Part shown: positions 1 through 11,805 of the stretch, piece by piece
Layout: the number at the start of each line of letters is the position of its first letter
Numbering within the stretch: the first letter of the stretch is position 1
Origin: Lottia gigantea
Lineage: Eukaryota; Mollusca; Gastropoda; Lottiidae
Length of the DNA stretch: 64,000 nt
Assembly (NCBI RefSeq): GCF_000327385.1
Contig: NW_008707279.1
Location: 247,758-311,757, forward strand
Reading direction: 5' to 3'
The notes under the pieces: generated by a model
What the model saw: only the letters and a program-made list of their open reading frames with translations
Database searches by the model: none
What the model was told of the DNA's origin: nothing
Made by a program: the position numbers and the translations under genes

Positions 1-1734
1 TTTGAAATCACATAAAGAAGAGATTTTTGCAATCACATTCATGACATAAATGTATGTATTAAAATCTGTGATATTGTTTTGATTTTTCCTTTAACCCTTT
101 GAACACTGAGTGTAAATGAAATAAAATATGATATACCCTAAACTCTAAGTAATATAACTAAGTATATATAACATTATGTGATGTCACATGATAATGACCA
201 CTGTTTGGGTATATATTGAGTAAGTATGTGGCAGGTTCACCATCTGCGAGGGTTGAAAGAGTTTAAGTTTATATTTTTATGCACTTTTTCTTTCAAATTC
301 CTTTTTGAATATGAAAATCATTGTTACTTTATGTAGATTTTCTGGATTCTATCCTTTAAACATCAATTATGCATTTACATGAAACATTCCCTTTAAGCCA
401 TGTTGACACTTAATTAGCGTTTTAAGTGAAAAATTAATTAGGTGAGACCTAATATTGTATAGACTTGATTGATTACCACTCAAAGCTTTACCAATTATTA
501 CTCCACTCATTTCCAAACAATAAATATAAAGAAATCATTTCACTCAATAGCGCTGGTCCTCGACGGCAACTAGTTGTTTTTCTAATTTATGACCCTATTC
601 TTATGATTCTGTCCATAATTATAAAAACCAATTAAACATTTAACAGCAAAAACACTTTATTTTACCACTTCTCAATTGCACAGTTCCTTTCCTAAAAGAT
701 TTCAAATGTAAAAATTATGTTTCGCAAAAAGGCTTCTTACGTTCAGTGATTGATAGTGAAGTTGTATTGACATGAGATAGTGCCTTAGCATGTATTCCAA
801 CGCAACTTAATTAGGGACATGAATTCGACATTTTGGGTGATGGATTTTATATTTTACTCTTGTTCATATCGCTTGTTATCAATTAGCTAAATTGAAAAAG
901 CTAATAGTATGGATTTTACCGTTTTCTTTTATGAGTAAAAGCTTTGGCAAATTAGAATAATATTTGTCCTTGCTCTTACTAAAAAGTAGAAATCACGCCA
1001 TAAGTTGTCAGATTAGAAGACCAAATGTTGACAGAAAGTTTCGTGTTTTATGCCGTCAACATGAAAATACGTTACCAGCATGAAAATCTAATTAACAGAA
1101 ATTAACTCAAACTGTTTAACAAATATTCCACATTGTGACTTGAAAACTCTCGAAAAAATTTCATTAAAATTTCTGATCTTTTTACCCTAGGGTCAAACAA
1201 AAGAGAGAAAAAAATTAATGTGATTTGAAAGAGAGTTAATAACAGACAATATCCTGATGTGCTTAGTTGACAAGAGACTGATGGAGATATAAAAGTATAA
1301 TTTCCTCCACTGTCTGGTAGTTGATCCTCGAATACACAATCAGAAAATATCATGGTAGCAACTTTTAATAAGCCGTCAACTTGCCTGGCTTTTGACTCAA
1401 TTAATTCCTTCATTTATTCTGTCAAACTCAATCCCAGTTTGAATAATCAACCAGCTTCAAACCAACTTTTATTTTCATCATGTTTGGGGCATTTTAATTT
1501 CCTCCTAATTAGAGAGCAATAACATGATCAATATTGACATTGTATTAAATACTGCGTCTGCTTTCATTTGACAACTAAATGACATTTTCATTATATCTGC
1601 CAATTTGGCTTTTATTTTTCTAATATTATCCCTGAATAAATATGATTTTTTAGCAGTTTGAGAGGTTAGTGACCATTTTGATTTCGTCTATGTTGTATTA
1701 GGCTTGTATCTGTAGACATGCATAATGCATATCT
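1..1734. other. AT-rich non-coding DNA, possible regulatory block
   Basis: No exon with coding character was found on either strand. The short ORFs here are AT-rich chance ORFs. The stretch around 385-560 and the one around 1370-1560 look less repetitive than their surroundings and carry TAATTA/ATTAG cores. It is probably distal DNA of the LMO gene, but no direct evidence links them. Confidence 0.4.
385..560. promoter_or_regulatory. candidate cis-regulatory island (homeodomain-type sites)
   Basis: A non-repetitive patch with closely spaced ACTTAATTAGCG and AATTAATTAGG motifs, followed by a short CpG-containing stretch near 550-568. Such clusters are typical of developmental enhancers, and LMO genes are known for long flanking regulatory domains. 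This is inference from composition only; no conservation could be tested. Confidence 0.2.
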
Positions 1735-2530
1735 AAAGAAAGACCGCATCCACATAGATACAAGGGATCTTCTGTGACTTGGTATCTTCATGGTATATTC
1801 ATAGATACCAGGGATTCTCAGAGACATGGTATCTTCATGGTATCCTCATAGATACAAGGAATTTTCAGTGACATGGTATCTTAATAAATAAGAGGGATCC
1901 TCAGTGACATGGTATCTTCATAAATACAAGGGATCCTCAGAGACATGGTATTCTCATAGATACAAGGGATCCTGGGAAACATGGCACCTCTAGGTAGAAG
2001 GATCCTGGGAAACAGGGTATATTCATACATAGAAGGGATCCTCAGAGATATGGTATCCTCTTAGATCGAAGGATCCTCAGAGAGATGGTATTATCTCCTG
2101 AGAGAGATGGTATTATCTCCTGAGAGAGATGGTATTATCTCCCCAGAGACATAGTTTCTGCAAAGATACAGTGTACCCTCATAGGTATGAGGGATCCTCA
2201 GAGACATGGGGTCCTCTCAGAAAGATCCTTGGAGGCATGGTATCCTATCAGACAGAAAGATCCTCAGAAAGATAGTGTTTACATAGATACAAGGGATTCA
2301 TGATAATAGATACAAGGGATCATCAGAGACATGGTTTCCTCATAAATACAAGGGATCCTCAGAGACATGGTTTCTTCAAAGAAACAGTGTATCCTCATAG
2401 ATTTGGATCCTCAGAGACATGGTTTCTTCAAAGAAAGTGTATCCTCATAGATTTGGATCCTCAGAGACATGGTTTCTTCAAAGAAAGTGTATCCTCATAG
2501 ATTTGGATCCTCAGAGAAAGATATCCTCTA
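1735..2530. repeat. minisatellite, ~30-36 bp unit with GGATCC core
   Basis: Degenerate tandem copies of a unit resembling 'gatacaagggatcctcag' followed by 'agacatggtatcctcata'. The last copies (about 2395-2515) are nearly identical 50-54 bp higher-order units containing 'ggtttcttcaaagaaag'. The open frame through part of it is a by-product of the repeat. Confidence 0.85.
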
Positions 2531-3517
2531 AGAGAAACAATGACGAAAAGTTGTTTACCTTGGATATCTTGATCATAGATATTATATTTTAAGACAATTG
2601 AATTCTATTGTGATTATATTCCTTCATTTTGTGCATTTACATGAAATATTACAATCTGTATGATCAAAAATACAATACAACAATTGTTCATGATACATTA
2701 GAAAATGAAATGGTACAAAGAATCATTTATAAATCATGCAATGCCTTCAGCTGACTTCATAACTTTGCAGCTATTTCTACCAAAATGTATTGATGCATGA
2801 AGCACTTTTAATGTAACCAACTGGTTTATTTGGTGTCAATGGTTGCATTGTAACAATACGAAAACCATTTTTATGCTTCAACCAGATTTATAATCATTTT
2901 AGAATTCAAATGACACATGAAACAACAAATATGCGAAAAAGAGAAAAAAATCTCCCACAAAAATAATGAGAGGCATGTAATTCTATATAGTTACAAATTG
3001 TTCTTTCATCAACTTGGTTGAGTTTTTCTACTTTTTCAATTATTTATACAAACAATGAAGTTATTGTTTATTTTTGGTTATAAATGACAGAATGTAAACA
3101 TATTCCAATTATACCCTGTTACAGTTTTTGTTAGAACACACAATGAACACATATATTCAATTTCAAATTGTTTTAACATGAGGTGGTATAGGGACGTCTT
3201 TATCTATCATCTCTTCAAGTGCTACATTCATTTCTGAAATTGTTCAGCTCCAGATCTTCAACATTGAAGTTAAGAATGGAGTTGCCTAAAGTAAAAAAGG
3301 GTATTTATTAGATATAACTATATTTTGCGATCATAAATTTAAAGCTTTTGAAAATCTTCTCTAAGTTTGTATTTTAAAGATGGGTTTCCTTATTTTTTAG
3401 TGTCAAATTAAGCAAACTATTTGATTAATTGGTGTTTCTAATGAATTAACATGTATTCTTAATCATATCATTATGTTCCCATTGCATATAATTAAGAGTT
3501 TTAACCAATCATAAGTG

Positions 3518-3751
3518 TCCATGTATGTACAGTCTGGATAAACAATAAAAAAAGACTTTTTGACCTTTCTTGACTGGTCACTCATTGAAATTCTGCTGGT
3601 AATTCTCTTCTAATTTAGCTAATTATGAATTAATTATGGACATGTGAGACAAGCTGGTATTTTTCCAATTCATTAGAACTCCTCTACTTTCTATTCATAT
3701 AAGTATTAGTATTTTCATAAATGAAAATAAGGGAAGCCATCTTTAAGGGCA
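3518..3751 (+). repeat. dispersed repeat family G, longest copy
   Basis: Starts near 'acagtctggataaacaataa' and ends near 'aaaataagggaagccatctt'. A second copy lacking the left part lies at 20700-20832. A third, inverted and internally deleted, lies at about 48176-48292 inside an intron of the TBC-like gene. No terminal inverted repeat was seen, so the class is unknown. Confidence 0.6.
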
Positions 3752-4527
3752 CTATTTTAGAAAATATGAAAACTTTGTAAAAAGCTCAAATTTTTCACCA
3801 TGATACCGTGGACAAAATCACAAATCACATAGGACAAAATTCAACAAACATTTTATATTTTTTTTTTAATAACTTTGCTATGTGAAGTTTATAACTGACT
3901 GAATCGCATACTTTACTCATTTCAAATTTATCTTAAGTTATATTAATACCAGCAGTAAACTCTGGAAGATATCAATTTTAACATCAAAATTTGGTCAACT
4001 TAGTTTGTATTATAGGACAACCCAACTTTAAACATTCCAAAAAAAAAACTGGAAGTATTTGAGAAGTGAGAAGTTATCTGTAGGAAGAAATCTGAAATTA
4101 TAAATGATATGATATGTAGCTTGAAGGCTAGTATTGTTCTATAATTAATGTCTGCTATATAAAAAAAAACAGTCGTTTATCTTTTTTTCTCTCTTCATTG
4201 TGCTTTGTTCTTGACTCTGTTCTAATTGCAACCATTAAGGATTGTAAATGTTATTTTGAAATGGCAAATTATTTGAGTTATTTGTTTGTGAAAATTGTGG
4301 CAAAGCTTTTACTATGATTTGAAAGATTTTAGTTAGATGATATTTTGTCAGTTAGGTTTAATACTTAGATATTTTTGAGTTTTTGAGTTTTTGTTCATGT
4401 TCAGTATCTTCACTCTCATGGCTTACTGTTCACAAAGTGATTGTAGATGCATACATGTAGGCTATATTTTGAAATATTCAAAAGAAATGGAGTAAAAATG
4501 ACTTTATCCTGCACATTCCCTTTATTG

Positions 4528-4842
4528 TGCAATAGGGTATCAATCTAATTGAAATTAGGTTACAATTCTGCATGCTTTTCATTTCTTTATGAAATAAGGA
4601 ATTGTGGGATATTAAAACCCAAAGTAGAGCAATATGACAGCCTCTTTGGGTTCTGCTATCCCACAATTCCTTATTTATCAAAAAAAGGTTTTTGCATGTC
4701 ATATGCTGTGATTGGTTTAAAATAACATTATGGGGACAGGTCTGCAGCAGAAAAGTATTAAGATTACAATGTAGACTAAAACTTTCAGAACACAAAAGAA
4801 AAAAAAATTGTAATCTAATTTCAATTAGATTGAATAGGTATT
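4528..4842. mobile_element. foldback (MITE-like) element with ~30 bp terminal inverted repeats
   Basis: The left arm, around 4538-4572, reads 'caatctaattgaaattag' and then 'gttacaatt'. The right arm, around 4806-4835, is its near-perfect inverse. A second inverted pair lies inside: 'aaggaattgtgggat' near 4600 and its complement near 4660. It has no transposase and is presumed non-autonomous. A degraded relative sharing the arm sequence and the 'atcccacaatt' motif lies at 43425-43685. Confidence 0.65.
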
Positions 4843-7089
4843 TACATACAGAACTGTACCATCGCGATTCTGTAACTTAGATCTCTGAGGAATTCAACAT
4901 AGTAACTGGGTATCAAAAGTGCTAATGGCTATCAAAGTTTATATTGGTAATGATTTAATATTGACTGATATTAAGTAATAAGTTATTTATGGTGACTTAA
5001 GCGAGAGAATGTATTCAGGGTTTTTGAAAGAAAGGCCATTAAACACTGACCAAGTCTCACTCTTTTAAGATTCCTTTTACGTATCAATTTATTAGAAACC
5101 TTAAGTCTAATTGAAAAGAGTAATATAGAAATGTAAGGTTTAAGTGGATTGTTGATAGAGTGAAAACACTCACTATTATTAAGTAATTTCTCCCAAGAGG
5201 TGCCGTTTCTCCTATCTTGCTTTTGACAGAAACTATAATGGAAAACTGTGGTCACACCAATCACTTTTCTTTCCCAACATAGGCCGCTATCAATTAACTC
5301 TTTGAAGACGGTCAAATAGAACGACAATTTGCCTGGAAGAGAATTTTCTTTAGACAAGATATTGGTCCTTTCATTTGAAGTTATTCACGTCAAAATGCCC
5401 ACATTCATTTTGAAAAGTAGTTTTGGACATAAAACAGTTATGGCTGGTAGTCAGACAGTATTGATTTGGAAGACAATTTATTATTGGTGGGAATTGAAAC
5501 ACACAAATTTTCCAAACCAACATATTTCGTTCTGACTATTTGGACAAATAGATTTAATTCGCAGAGAAGTATGTTGGACTGTTGGGGGTCGTAAAATGAT
5601 TATATCTCAAGATTTCTATTAGGTTACAATTACATTTCTGCTTTTAAAGGAATTGTTTCTTGTTTATTTTTGACGTCTGTCTGACTTCTGCTTGTTTCTA
5701 TTTGTTAAAGAAGAGCTTTCATTTATTATTGTGAATGCAATATGACAACATCATTCGCAGAAACAGCAGACATGTTTTTTGCGCTGTGCAAAGCCGTGGA
5801 GAATGATTGAAACAGCATGAAATTACTAGTATTTTTCCCTTTTAATAATGAATATTAGACTTTTTCTACCTCCAATCTCATCTTCTCTCTGAGTTTTTAG
5901 TCAAATAGGAATATTGCACCAAGGGGTTTTTCACGAGGTTTCATCCATAATAACTTGTGACAGAGATTGCACCTTATGATTAACTTGTGGTCGCTTAATG
6001 AAAAATTGTGATTAAATTCACTCAAGTCAAACAGTTTGATATGTTGGTTGGCTTCAGGGGTATCATCTATGTTGTTGATTTGCCAGCAATCTTCAAGTTA
6101 TGTGGTCTTCTATGGGATTTTAATCACTGTTTTCAATTTCATTGTGAAGCCATGCCACTTCACTTCTGATTGATTTTAAAAGGTGAATTTCAATTTTACT
6201 CATTTTTTTGTTTAATCATCTTTCCAATTTTCACAAGTAAACATTATAGTAATGATAATTTGAAAGCAGAAGTTAGTGTTTGAATATTTGATGCATTCTG
6301 TTGTTATCCAGATAAAGGATTTGTAAAAGTTGGATATTACTTTCTTAAAGGCCTTGTAACATTAACAAGGATATATGACCCTTTTGAAACATTTCAAGGG
6401 ATTATTTCTTGTAATCTTGCCTTTTTTTCACATATCAAAGAATTTTATGATTGATATGCTATACGTGTAGCATAGAAGTAACATCTGTAAGTATCTTATG
6501 AAAGTTTTCTGAATGTTGAAATATCCAGGGCATCATCCTTTAATATTCTATTCTTTTGATTAATCAATCATTTAAGTTTTTTAAATTTCTTCACCAATCA
6601 GATTGCAATAATCTAAACCAATAAAATTTCTATAATCTAAACCAATAGAATTACTATTATCTTAACCAATCAAATTACTATAATCTAAATTATGAATTTT
6701 TAAAAGATGAAAATAAGTCAGTACAATCCAACTTTAAAACATAAATTATTTCCTAATTATTAAAACCTAATTTAAAAAATGTAGTACACTGAATGTATAT
6801 AAATTATGGCACTTAAATCTCTGCTAATGCTGTCTGACATTTTGATAAGAATTGGTATAAACCATGCCCCATGTAGCTAATTATCTGTACATGTTGCTGG
6901 TTAAATATATTTTATAAAATTCATTAATACATGTGGTTAATAATTATGATAAATTATAGATGATAATTACTTTGTAGGTTATGTCTGGGAACATAACATT
7001 TTAATCCTTAGGAAAAATGTTCATCAACACGGACTAATAAGCATGATAACATTTTTAAACTTGGTTTTTGGTTAGAAACCTTTGAACAC

Positions 7090-7760
7090 GAGCAGATCTT
7101 CTACATAAAATGATAGTCAGTGTTAACTATTATATTATTTGGTAGTTAGTGTTTACTATTATATTATTCAGTGGTTAGTATTTAATATTATTCTAATATT
7201 AAGTGAAGTGGTAGTCAATGTTTAATATATTGATATTAAGACAGTTAGTGTTTAATATTAATACTAAATGGTAGTCAGTGTTTAATATTAATACTAAATG
7301 GTAGTCAGTGTTTAATATGTTAATATTCAAGGGTAGTCAGTGTTTAATATATTGATATTAAATGGTTAAATATTAATACTAAATGGTTGTCAGTGTTTAA
7401 TATGTTAATATGCAATGGTAGTCATTGTTTAATATTTGATATTAAATGGTTTAATATTAATACTAAATGATTGTCAGTGTTTAATATGTTAATATTCAAT
7501 GTTAGTGATTAATATATTGATATTAAGTGGTAACCAGTGTTTAATATTACATTGTAATTTGATATCAATGATTATAATGTATTTAGTGATAGTCAGTGTT
7601 TAATATATTGATATTATGTGGTAACCAGTGTTTAATATTACATTGTAATTTGATATCAATGATTATAATGTATTTAGTGGTCGTCAGTGTTAAATAATAC
7701 ATGGTAATTTGATATCAATGATTATAATGTATTTAGTGGTCATCAGTGTTTAATGTTATA
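7090..7760. repeat. minisatellite, ~30-60 bp unit
   Basis: Tandem degenerate copies of a unit built on 'gtagtcagtgtttaatatta', joined to 'atactaaatg' or 'ttgatattaa'. The right part changes to a longer unit containing 'gatatcaatgattataatg' that ends in 'tatttagtgg'. Confidence 0.85.
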
Positions 7761-10099
7761 TTAATGATAAATGGATGTAATCTATTATAATAATAATGGT
7801 TTCCTGTAACAACATGTCAGTATAATTAGTAGGATTATTAATTCTAATATTTTATGGCTATTAACCCTCTACTACACACTCTAGTTAGATGTTTCATTAC
7901 AATGCCCTGATAACCAATTCACACTGAATTCATAGCCAATGTAGTCAACTTTAGATATATTTAATTTTAAGGGATGCGCTCATCTTATTTATAATACCAG
8001 TGGATTGAGTCAAACTCTAGATACCCATATCAAATTTTGAAAATTTAAGTTTTGTTAAAGATGAAAATAATTGTTAATTCGATGTAGATGCATTGGTAAT
8101 CAATAGATGCAAATACTGACGTTTGTTAACTCTTCCAATAGTAGCAGCTGATTTACCAGGCACATAATTACACAATATATACCTGAGCTGCTGGTTTAGC
8201 TGCTGTTATCAAGTGACGTCACACAACATAAATGTTTTACACACAGTGTTCAAAGGGTTAACTTAACCACAAAATTAATTAATTTGAAGTTTGACTTAAT
8301 TGCTCTTGATTATGTTTGAGGATATCTGCAGATGTGCTTAGATAACCAACTATGTCCAAAGTGTCTAAACTGAACTACAGTTCAATGTTAGAAATGAGTA
8401 AATTTTATGCCCTTATTCAAATATGCTGTATGCATATCAATGATCAATTATCTTAATAAATCTTTCACATAGTGGCTTGAAATGTGGTTGTAAATATCTG
8501 GAACAGATGTAGAAATATGAAATGATATTGTTTTATATAAATCTGGTATTATAATAATTAGAATTTGATGGCAGGCTTTGATAACTCTCTCAACATATGC
8601 ATGACATGTGCTCATTGAATGGCTTGAAACAGTATCAATTTCCTTAATTATTGTATTTTAAATTTTTATAGTCAAGAATTTTCTAGCTACTGAATTGAGA
8701 GCATCAACACTGGGGCGTTTTTGAATAATTACAGATTTTTCACTCAGATCATTTACATAGGAAGGGTAGATTTGTTTTAATTCAGTTCTTTGTGCTTTCA
8801 ACAGTTCAGAAATGGACTTCGATCAAAAAAATGTCTTCTATATTTTGTGATGGTCATTTTGTATTCTGTGCTTCTACTAGTTGATCTTTGTATTGTCATT
8901 GAATAGTAATTTTACTCAATGATATTTTTATGGGTTCTCTTAACTGAATTAGTGCATCTTAATCTCAGTGAGATCATTCTTCCAAATCTATTCCTCTCCA
9001 AAATAAATCAGTCATTTTGAAACAAATTTCATTTGAAAAATGTATTCAACAAATAACCATAATGGATATGAAATAATATCACATATTGAGATAGTTCATT
9101 TGACCCTTGGACCCAATGTTCGTTCATGATTTTCTGTATGTCCAGGGTGAAAGACATCAGTTTCAGTCGTAGATCATCTTGCCTCCCATTTCTGTCCTGG
9201 TTTGACGATATCTCCTCCCTTGGGGAGAAGCATTGATTTAGAGGATGTGCTGGCTAATGAACATGTCTGCTGCTTGAAAGCCTCCAAAACCAAGCTCTCA
9301 ATTTAACGATAGGCCTTCTTTTCATTTTTTGGCTGTGAAAACCGTCTTTTTTCACTGAAAAATGAAACATCAATTAGACTTAAGTGGCAAAATCCGAAAT
9401 AAAGGCAAACAAAGCCTATATAAGCTTACCATGCCTTATGTATAATAACCTCTATATGAAATTCAGGCTACCTAAGATGATTAGAAATGTCAGTTTCAGT
9501 CAAAATTTCATAATTCAAGGCATGCAGAAAATTCAATTTAATTTGAAGAAAATTTCTCTGCAAATCCAACTCTTTAAGACCTCATGCTTGTTTTCAATTT
9601 ATTACAAGCCAAGTTTTATTTAATATTTTATGAAAGTTATTAAGTAGAGTTAAGTGCTGCTACACATTTCTCAATCTTATCAATTTAAAAAGATAAATGC
9701 ACTTAAAACTCATAAGTTACACTAAGGACTTGCAGGCAAAACGTTAAGATTGCGTCGAAGCCAATTACCTAATGGGCAACACAGAAAATGAATTACACCA
9801 GCTCCACAAAAGACTTTCTGCCAAAATGAACCAAAAGTTGGATTGAAATTCTCTTAAAGCTCTGAATCAAATTTTCTTCCAAATTGATATGTCAATGAAA
9901 TTGTTTTGATAAAAATGAAAGAGTGTTTTTCTTCAGACTCAAACAAAATGGCTGACCTTCCACCATGTAACAATTTATCTCTTGTAGTTTACAGAATTTT
10001 CGAACTTCTGAACAATCTGTTGAGACATTATTTTGATAAGATTTAAAGGTACTTGCTCATATTTATTTCATTCTGAAAATTCAAACTGATACAGCATCT
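7761..10099. other. non-coding stretch, no gene seen
   Basis: AT-rich DNA without supported exons. 9170-9460 and 9700-9960 are more mixed in composition and could be unique regulatory sequence. Nothing more specific can be said. Confidence 0.4.
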
Positions 10100-10378
10100 T
10101 TAAAGGGATTGTAGAGAGATCTTCCTAAAATTTTGTGTGTTACCATCAATTTGCATCATTCCAATTTTCAATCAGACGTCTGTGGTTCCTGCAATTCCAC
10201 TTAAACTGTACATTTTATGACATCACTATTGCGTTTATGACTTCATAAAGAGCTTACTTTTAGTGGAATTGCAGGAACCACAGACATCTGATTGAAAATT
10301 GGAATGGTGTAAATTGATGATATCATTGTCCCCGAAACAAATAAATTTTTTTAGAAAATCTTTTTACAATCCCTTTAA
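10100..10378. mobile_element. foldback MITE family A, copy 1
   Basis: Bounded by TTAA on both sides. Terminal sequence AGGGATTGTA reads inward from each end. The arms contain 'gcaattccac' and 'tcaatcagac' with inverted partners, and a short loop lies around 10205-10255. The TTAA-flanked structure with long arms recurs across the window: copies 2 to 9 have one or both ends, and an additional right-half fragment lies at 18500-18568. Confidence 0.85.
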
Positions 10379-11489
10379 GTGCTTTCATAATGCAATTAGA
10401 CATAATGCTTGAAAGATTAATCTAAAGTGAAATACATGTACATTAATACCATTCAATGACTTCTTACTCAAGACTACTTTAATGAAAAGTAAAAACATCT
10501 TTCTTGCATTAAGACCAAAGGGTTATTTATTTACTCTTGTCGGTAGTCAATATAACGTGAGACCATTGTTGTCAGGAAATTAAGAAATAGGGCTACATTC
10601 AGTCTGGACTGTAAGGAGAAAGAGAAATAATGATTTAAGTGCTTCCTTTCTCTTTGGAAATTGCAAAATCCTGTAGTCTATAGAAGCTAATTAAAAAAGG
10701 AAAAACGATATTAAATAGTCAATGTTATTGTGAAGTGATCGACTCAATTAAAAGCAGTTTTATGTCGCGGTATTCGTCTGTTTTGCTGCCTACTTGCTTT
10801 AATTAGCACGTGAAATATTAGAATAGTTTCCTTCATCTATAAAGAGTTTTCGTGTAGTCTAATGAAGAGTTTACATTGGCAGAAGGCATTTACCAAGAGT
10901 TAACGAGTATCGTGAACAGGACTTTACTATTAGCCTCTATTATTCCGCTTTCCTCTATTACAAAGAAAAGTAGTTAGTATCCATTGACACTCGTGTCATC
11001 ATTAGAAGCTTTTAAAACCTAAAATTTCACCTCCATATTTGGATCTATAACGAGCAAAGTGGCTTATTGATTTGGTCTCGGTAAAAAGTCAGAATCTCTA
11101 ATTGGAATCCATTAGTTTTTAGAGGTGTATCGAAATTGATATGGTTACATGTTGAACATGTAGCAGAAGTCAGTTGTCGACTGAAACACAGATAGTGTAT
11201 GGATTTTCATGTCGTCTGCTAATAGGAATCAAGTAGTTTATGTTTTTATTTTAACTTCTCACATTGAAGAGTAGCCGTTGTCAAGGTGGTAGACTGACAG
11301 AACTTTGAGATCTTTTAAACAATTTTCTTGGAATTCTGGAATAGGTGTTACCAAGATTTTCAAATATATGTGATTTTGATCAATTGTTCTATCATCTAGG
11401 TAAGTTGTTTGTATTTTCTTTGAAATCCTAATTTGATCCTGTTTGGATATAGATTTGCACTTGGTGTATATGTTAGCTTTTTAAAATTA
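10379..11489. other. non-coding stretch with candidate regulatory sequence
   Basis: No exon supported. Around 10735-10930 the sequence is non-repetitive with several CpGs, homeodomain-type cores (CTCAATTAAAA, TTTAATTAGC) and an adjacent CACGTG E-box near 10807. It is a candidate enhancer in the presumed upstream domain of the LMO gene. Confidence 0.3.
10735..10930. promoter_or_regulatory. candidate enhancer island (ATTA cores + CACGTG E-box)
   Basis: Contains CTCAATTAAAAGC, TTTAATTAGCACGTG and several CpGs in an otherwise CpG-poor region. LMO proteins themselves act in complexes with bHLH factors on E-boxes, so autoregulation would be a natural idea, but that is inference. Confidence 0.2.
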
Positions 11490-11805
11490 TCATATCCTAT
11501 CCTATTTTATTCTTTCTTATCCTATCCTTGTTGTCTTTCAATCCTGTCCCTTGTCCTATCCTGTCCCATTACTTTGGTCTGGTCTTCTATGCTATTTTCA
11601 TCATCTATCCTGTCCTATTTGATCTGTATTGCCTATCCTAGCCCTGTCATCATTCAATTCTATTCAATTCTATTCAATTCTTCATTGCCATATCCTATCC
11701 CTGTCATCTATCCTATCCTATCTTATTCTATCCCTGTCATCTATCCTATCCTACCTCATCCAATCCTATCCAATCCTATCCTTGTCATCGTGCCTTATCC
11801 TACTT
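11490..11805. repeat. simple pyrimidine repeat (CCTATCCTAT type)
   Basis: Runs of 'cctatcctat', 'ccctgtcatctat' and 'tattcaattc' on the plus strand. The two overlapping ORFs through it encode low-complexity peptides and are by-products. Confidence 0.85.

Larger units (their letters stand above)
2531..7085. other. non-coding AT-rich stretch with dispersed repeats
   Basis: No supported gene. It contains a dispersed repeat (3518-3751), a foldback element (4528-4842) and otherwise apparently unique AT-rich DNA. A patch at about 5740-6020 with mixed composition and ATTA sites could be regulatory, but this is weak. Confidence 0.45.
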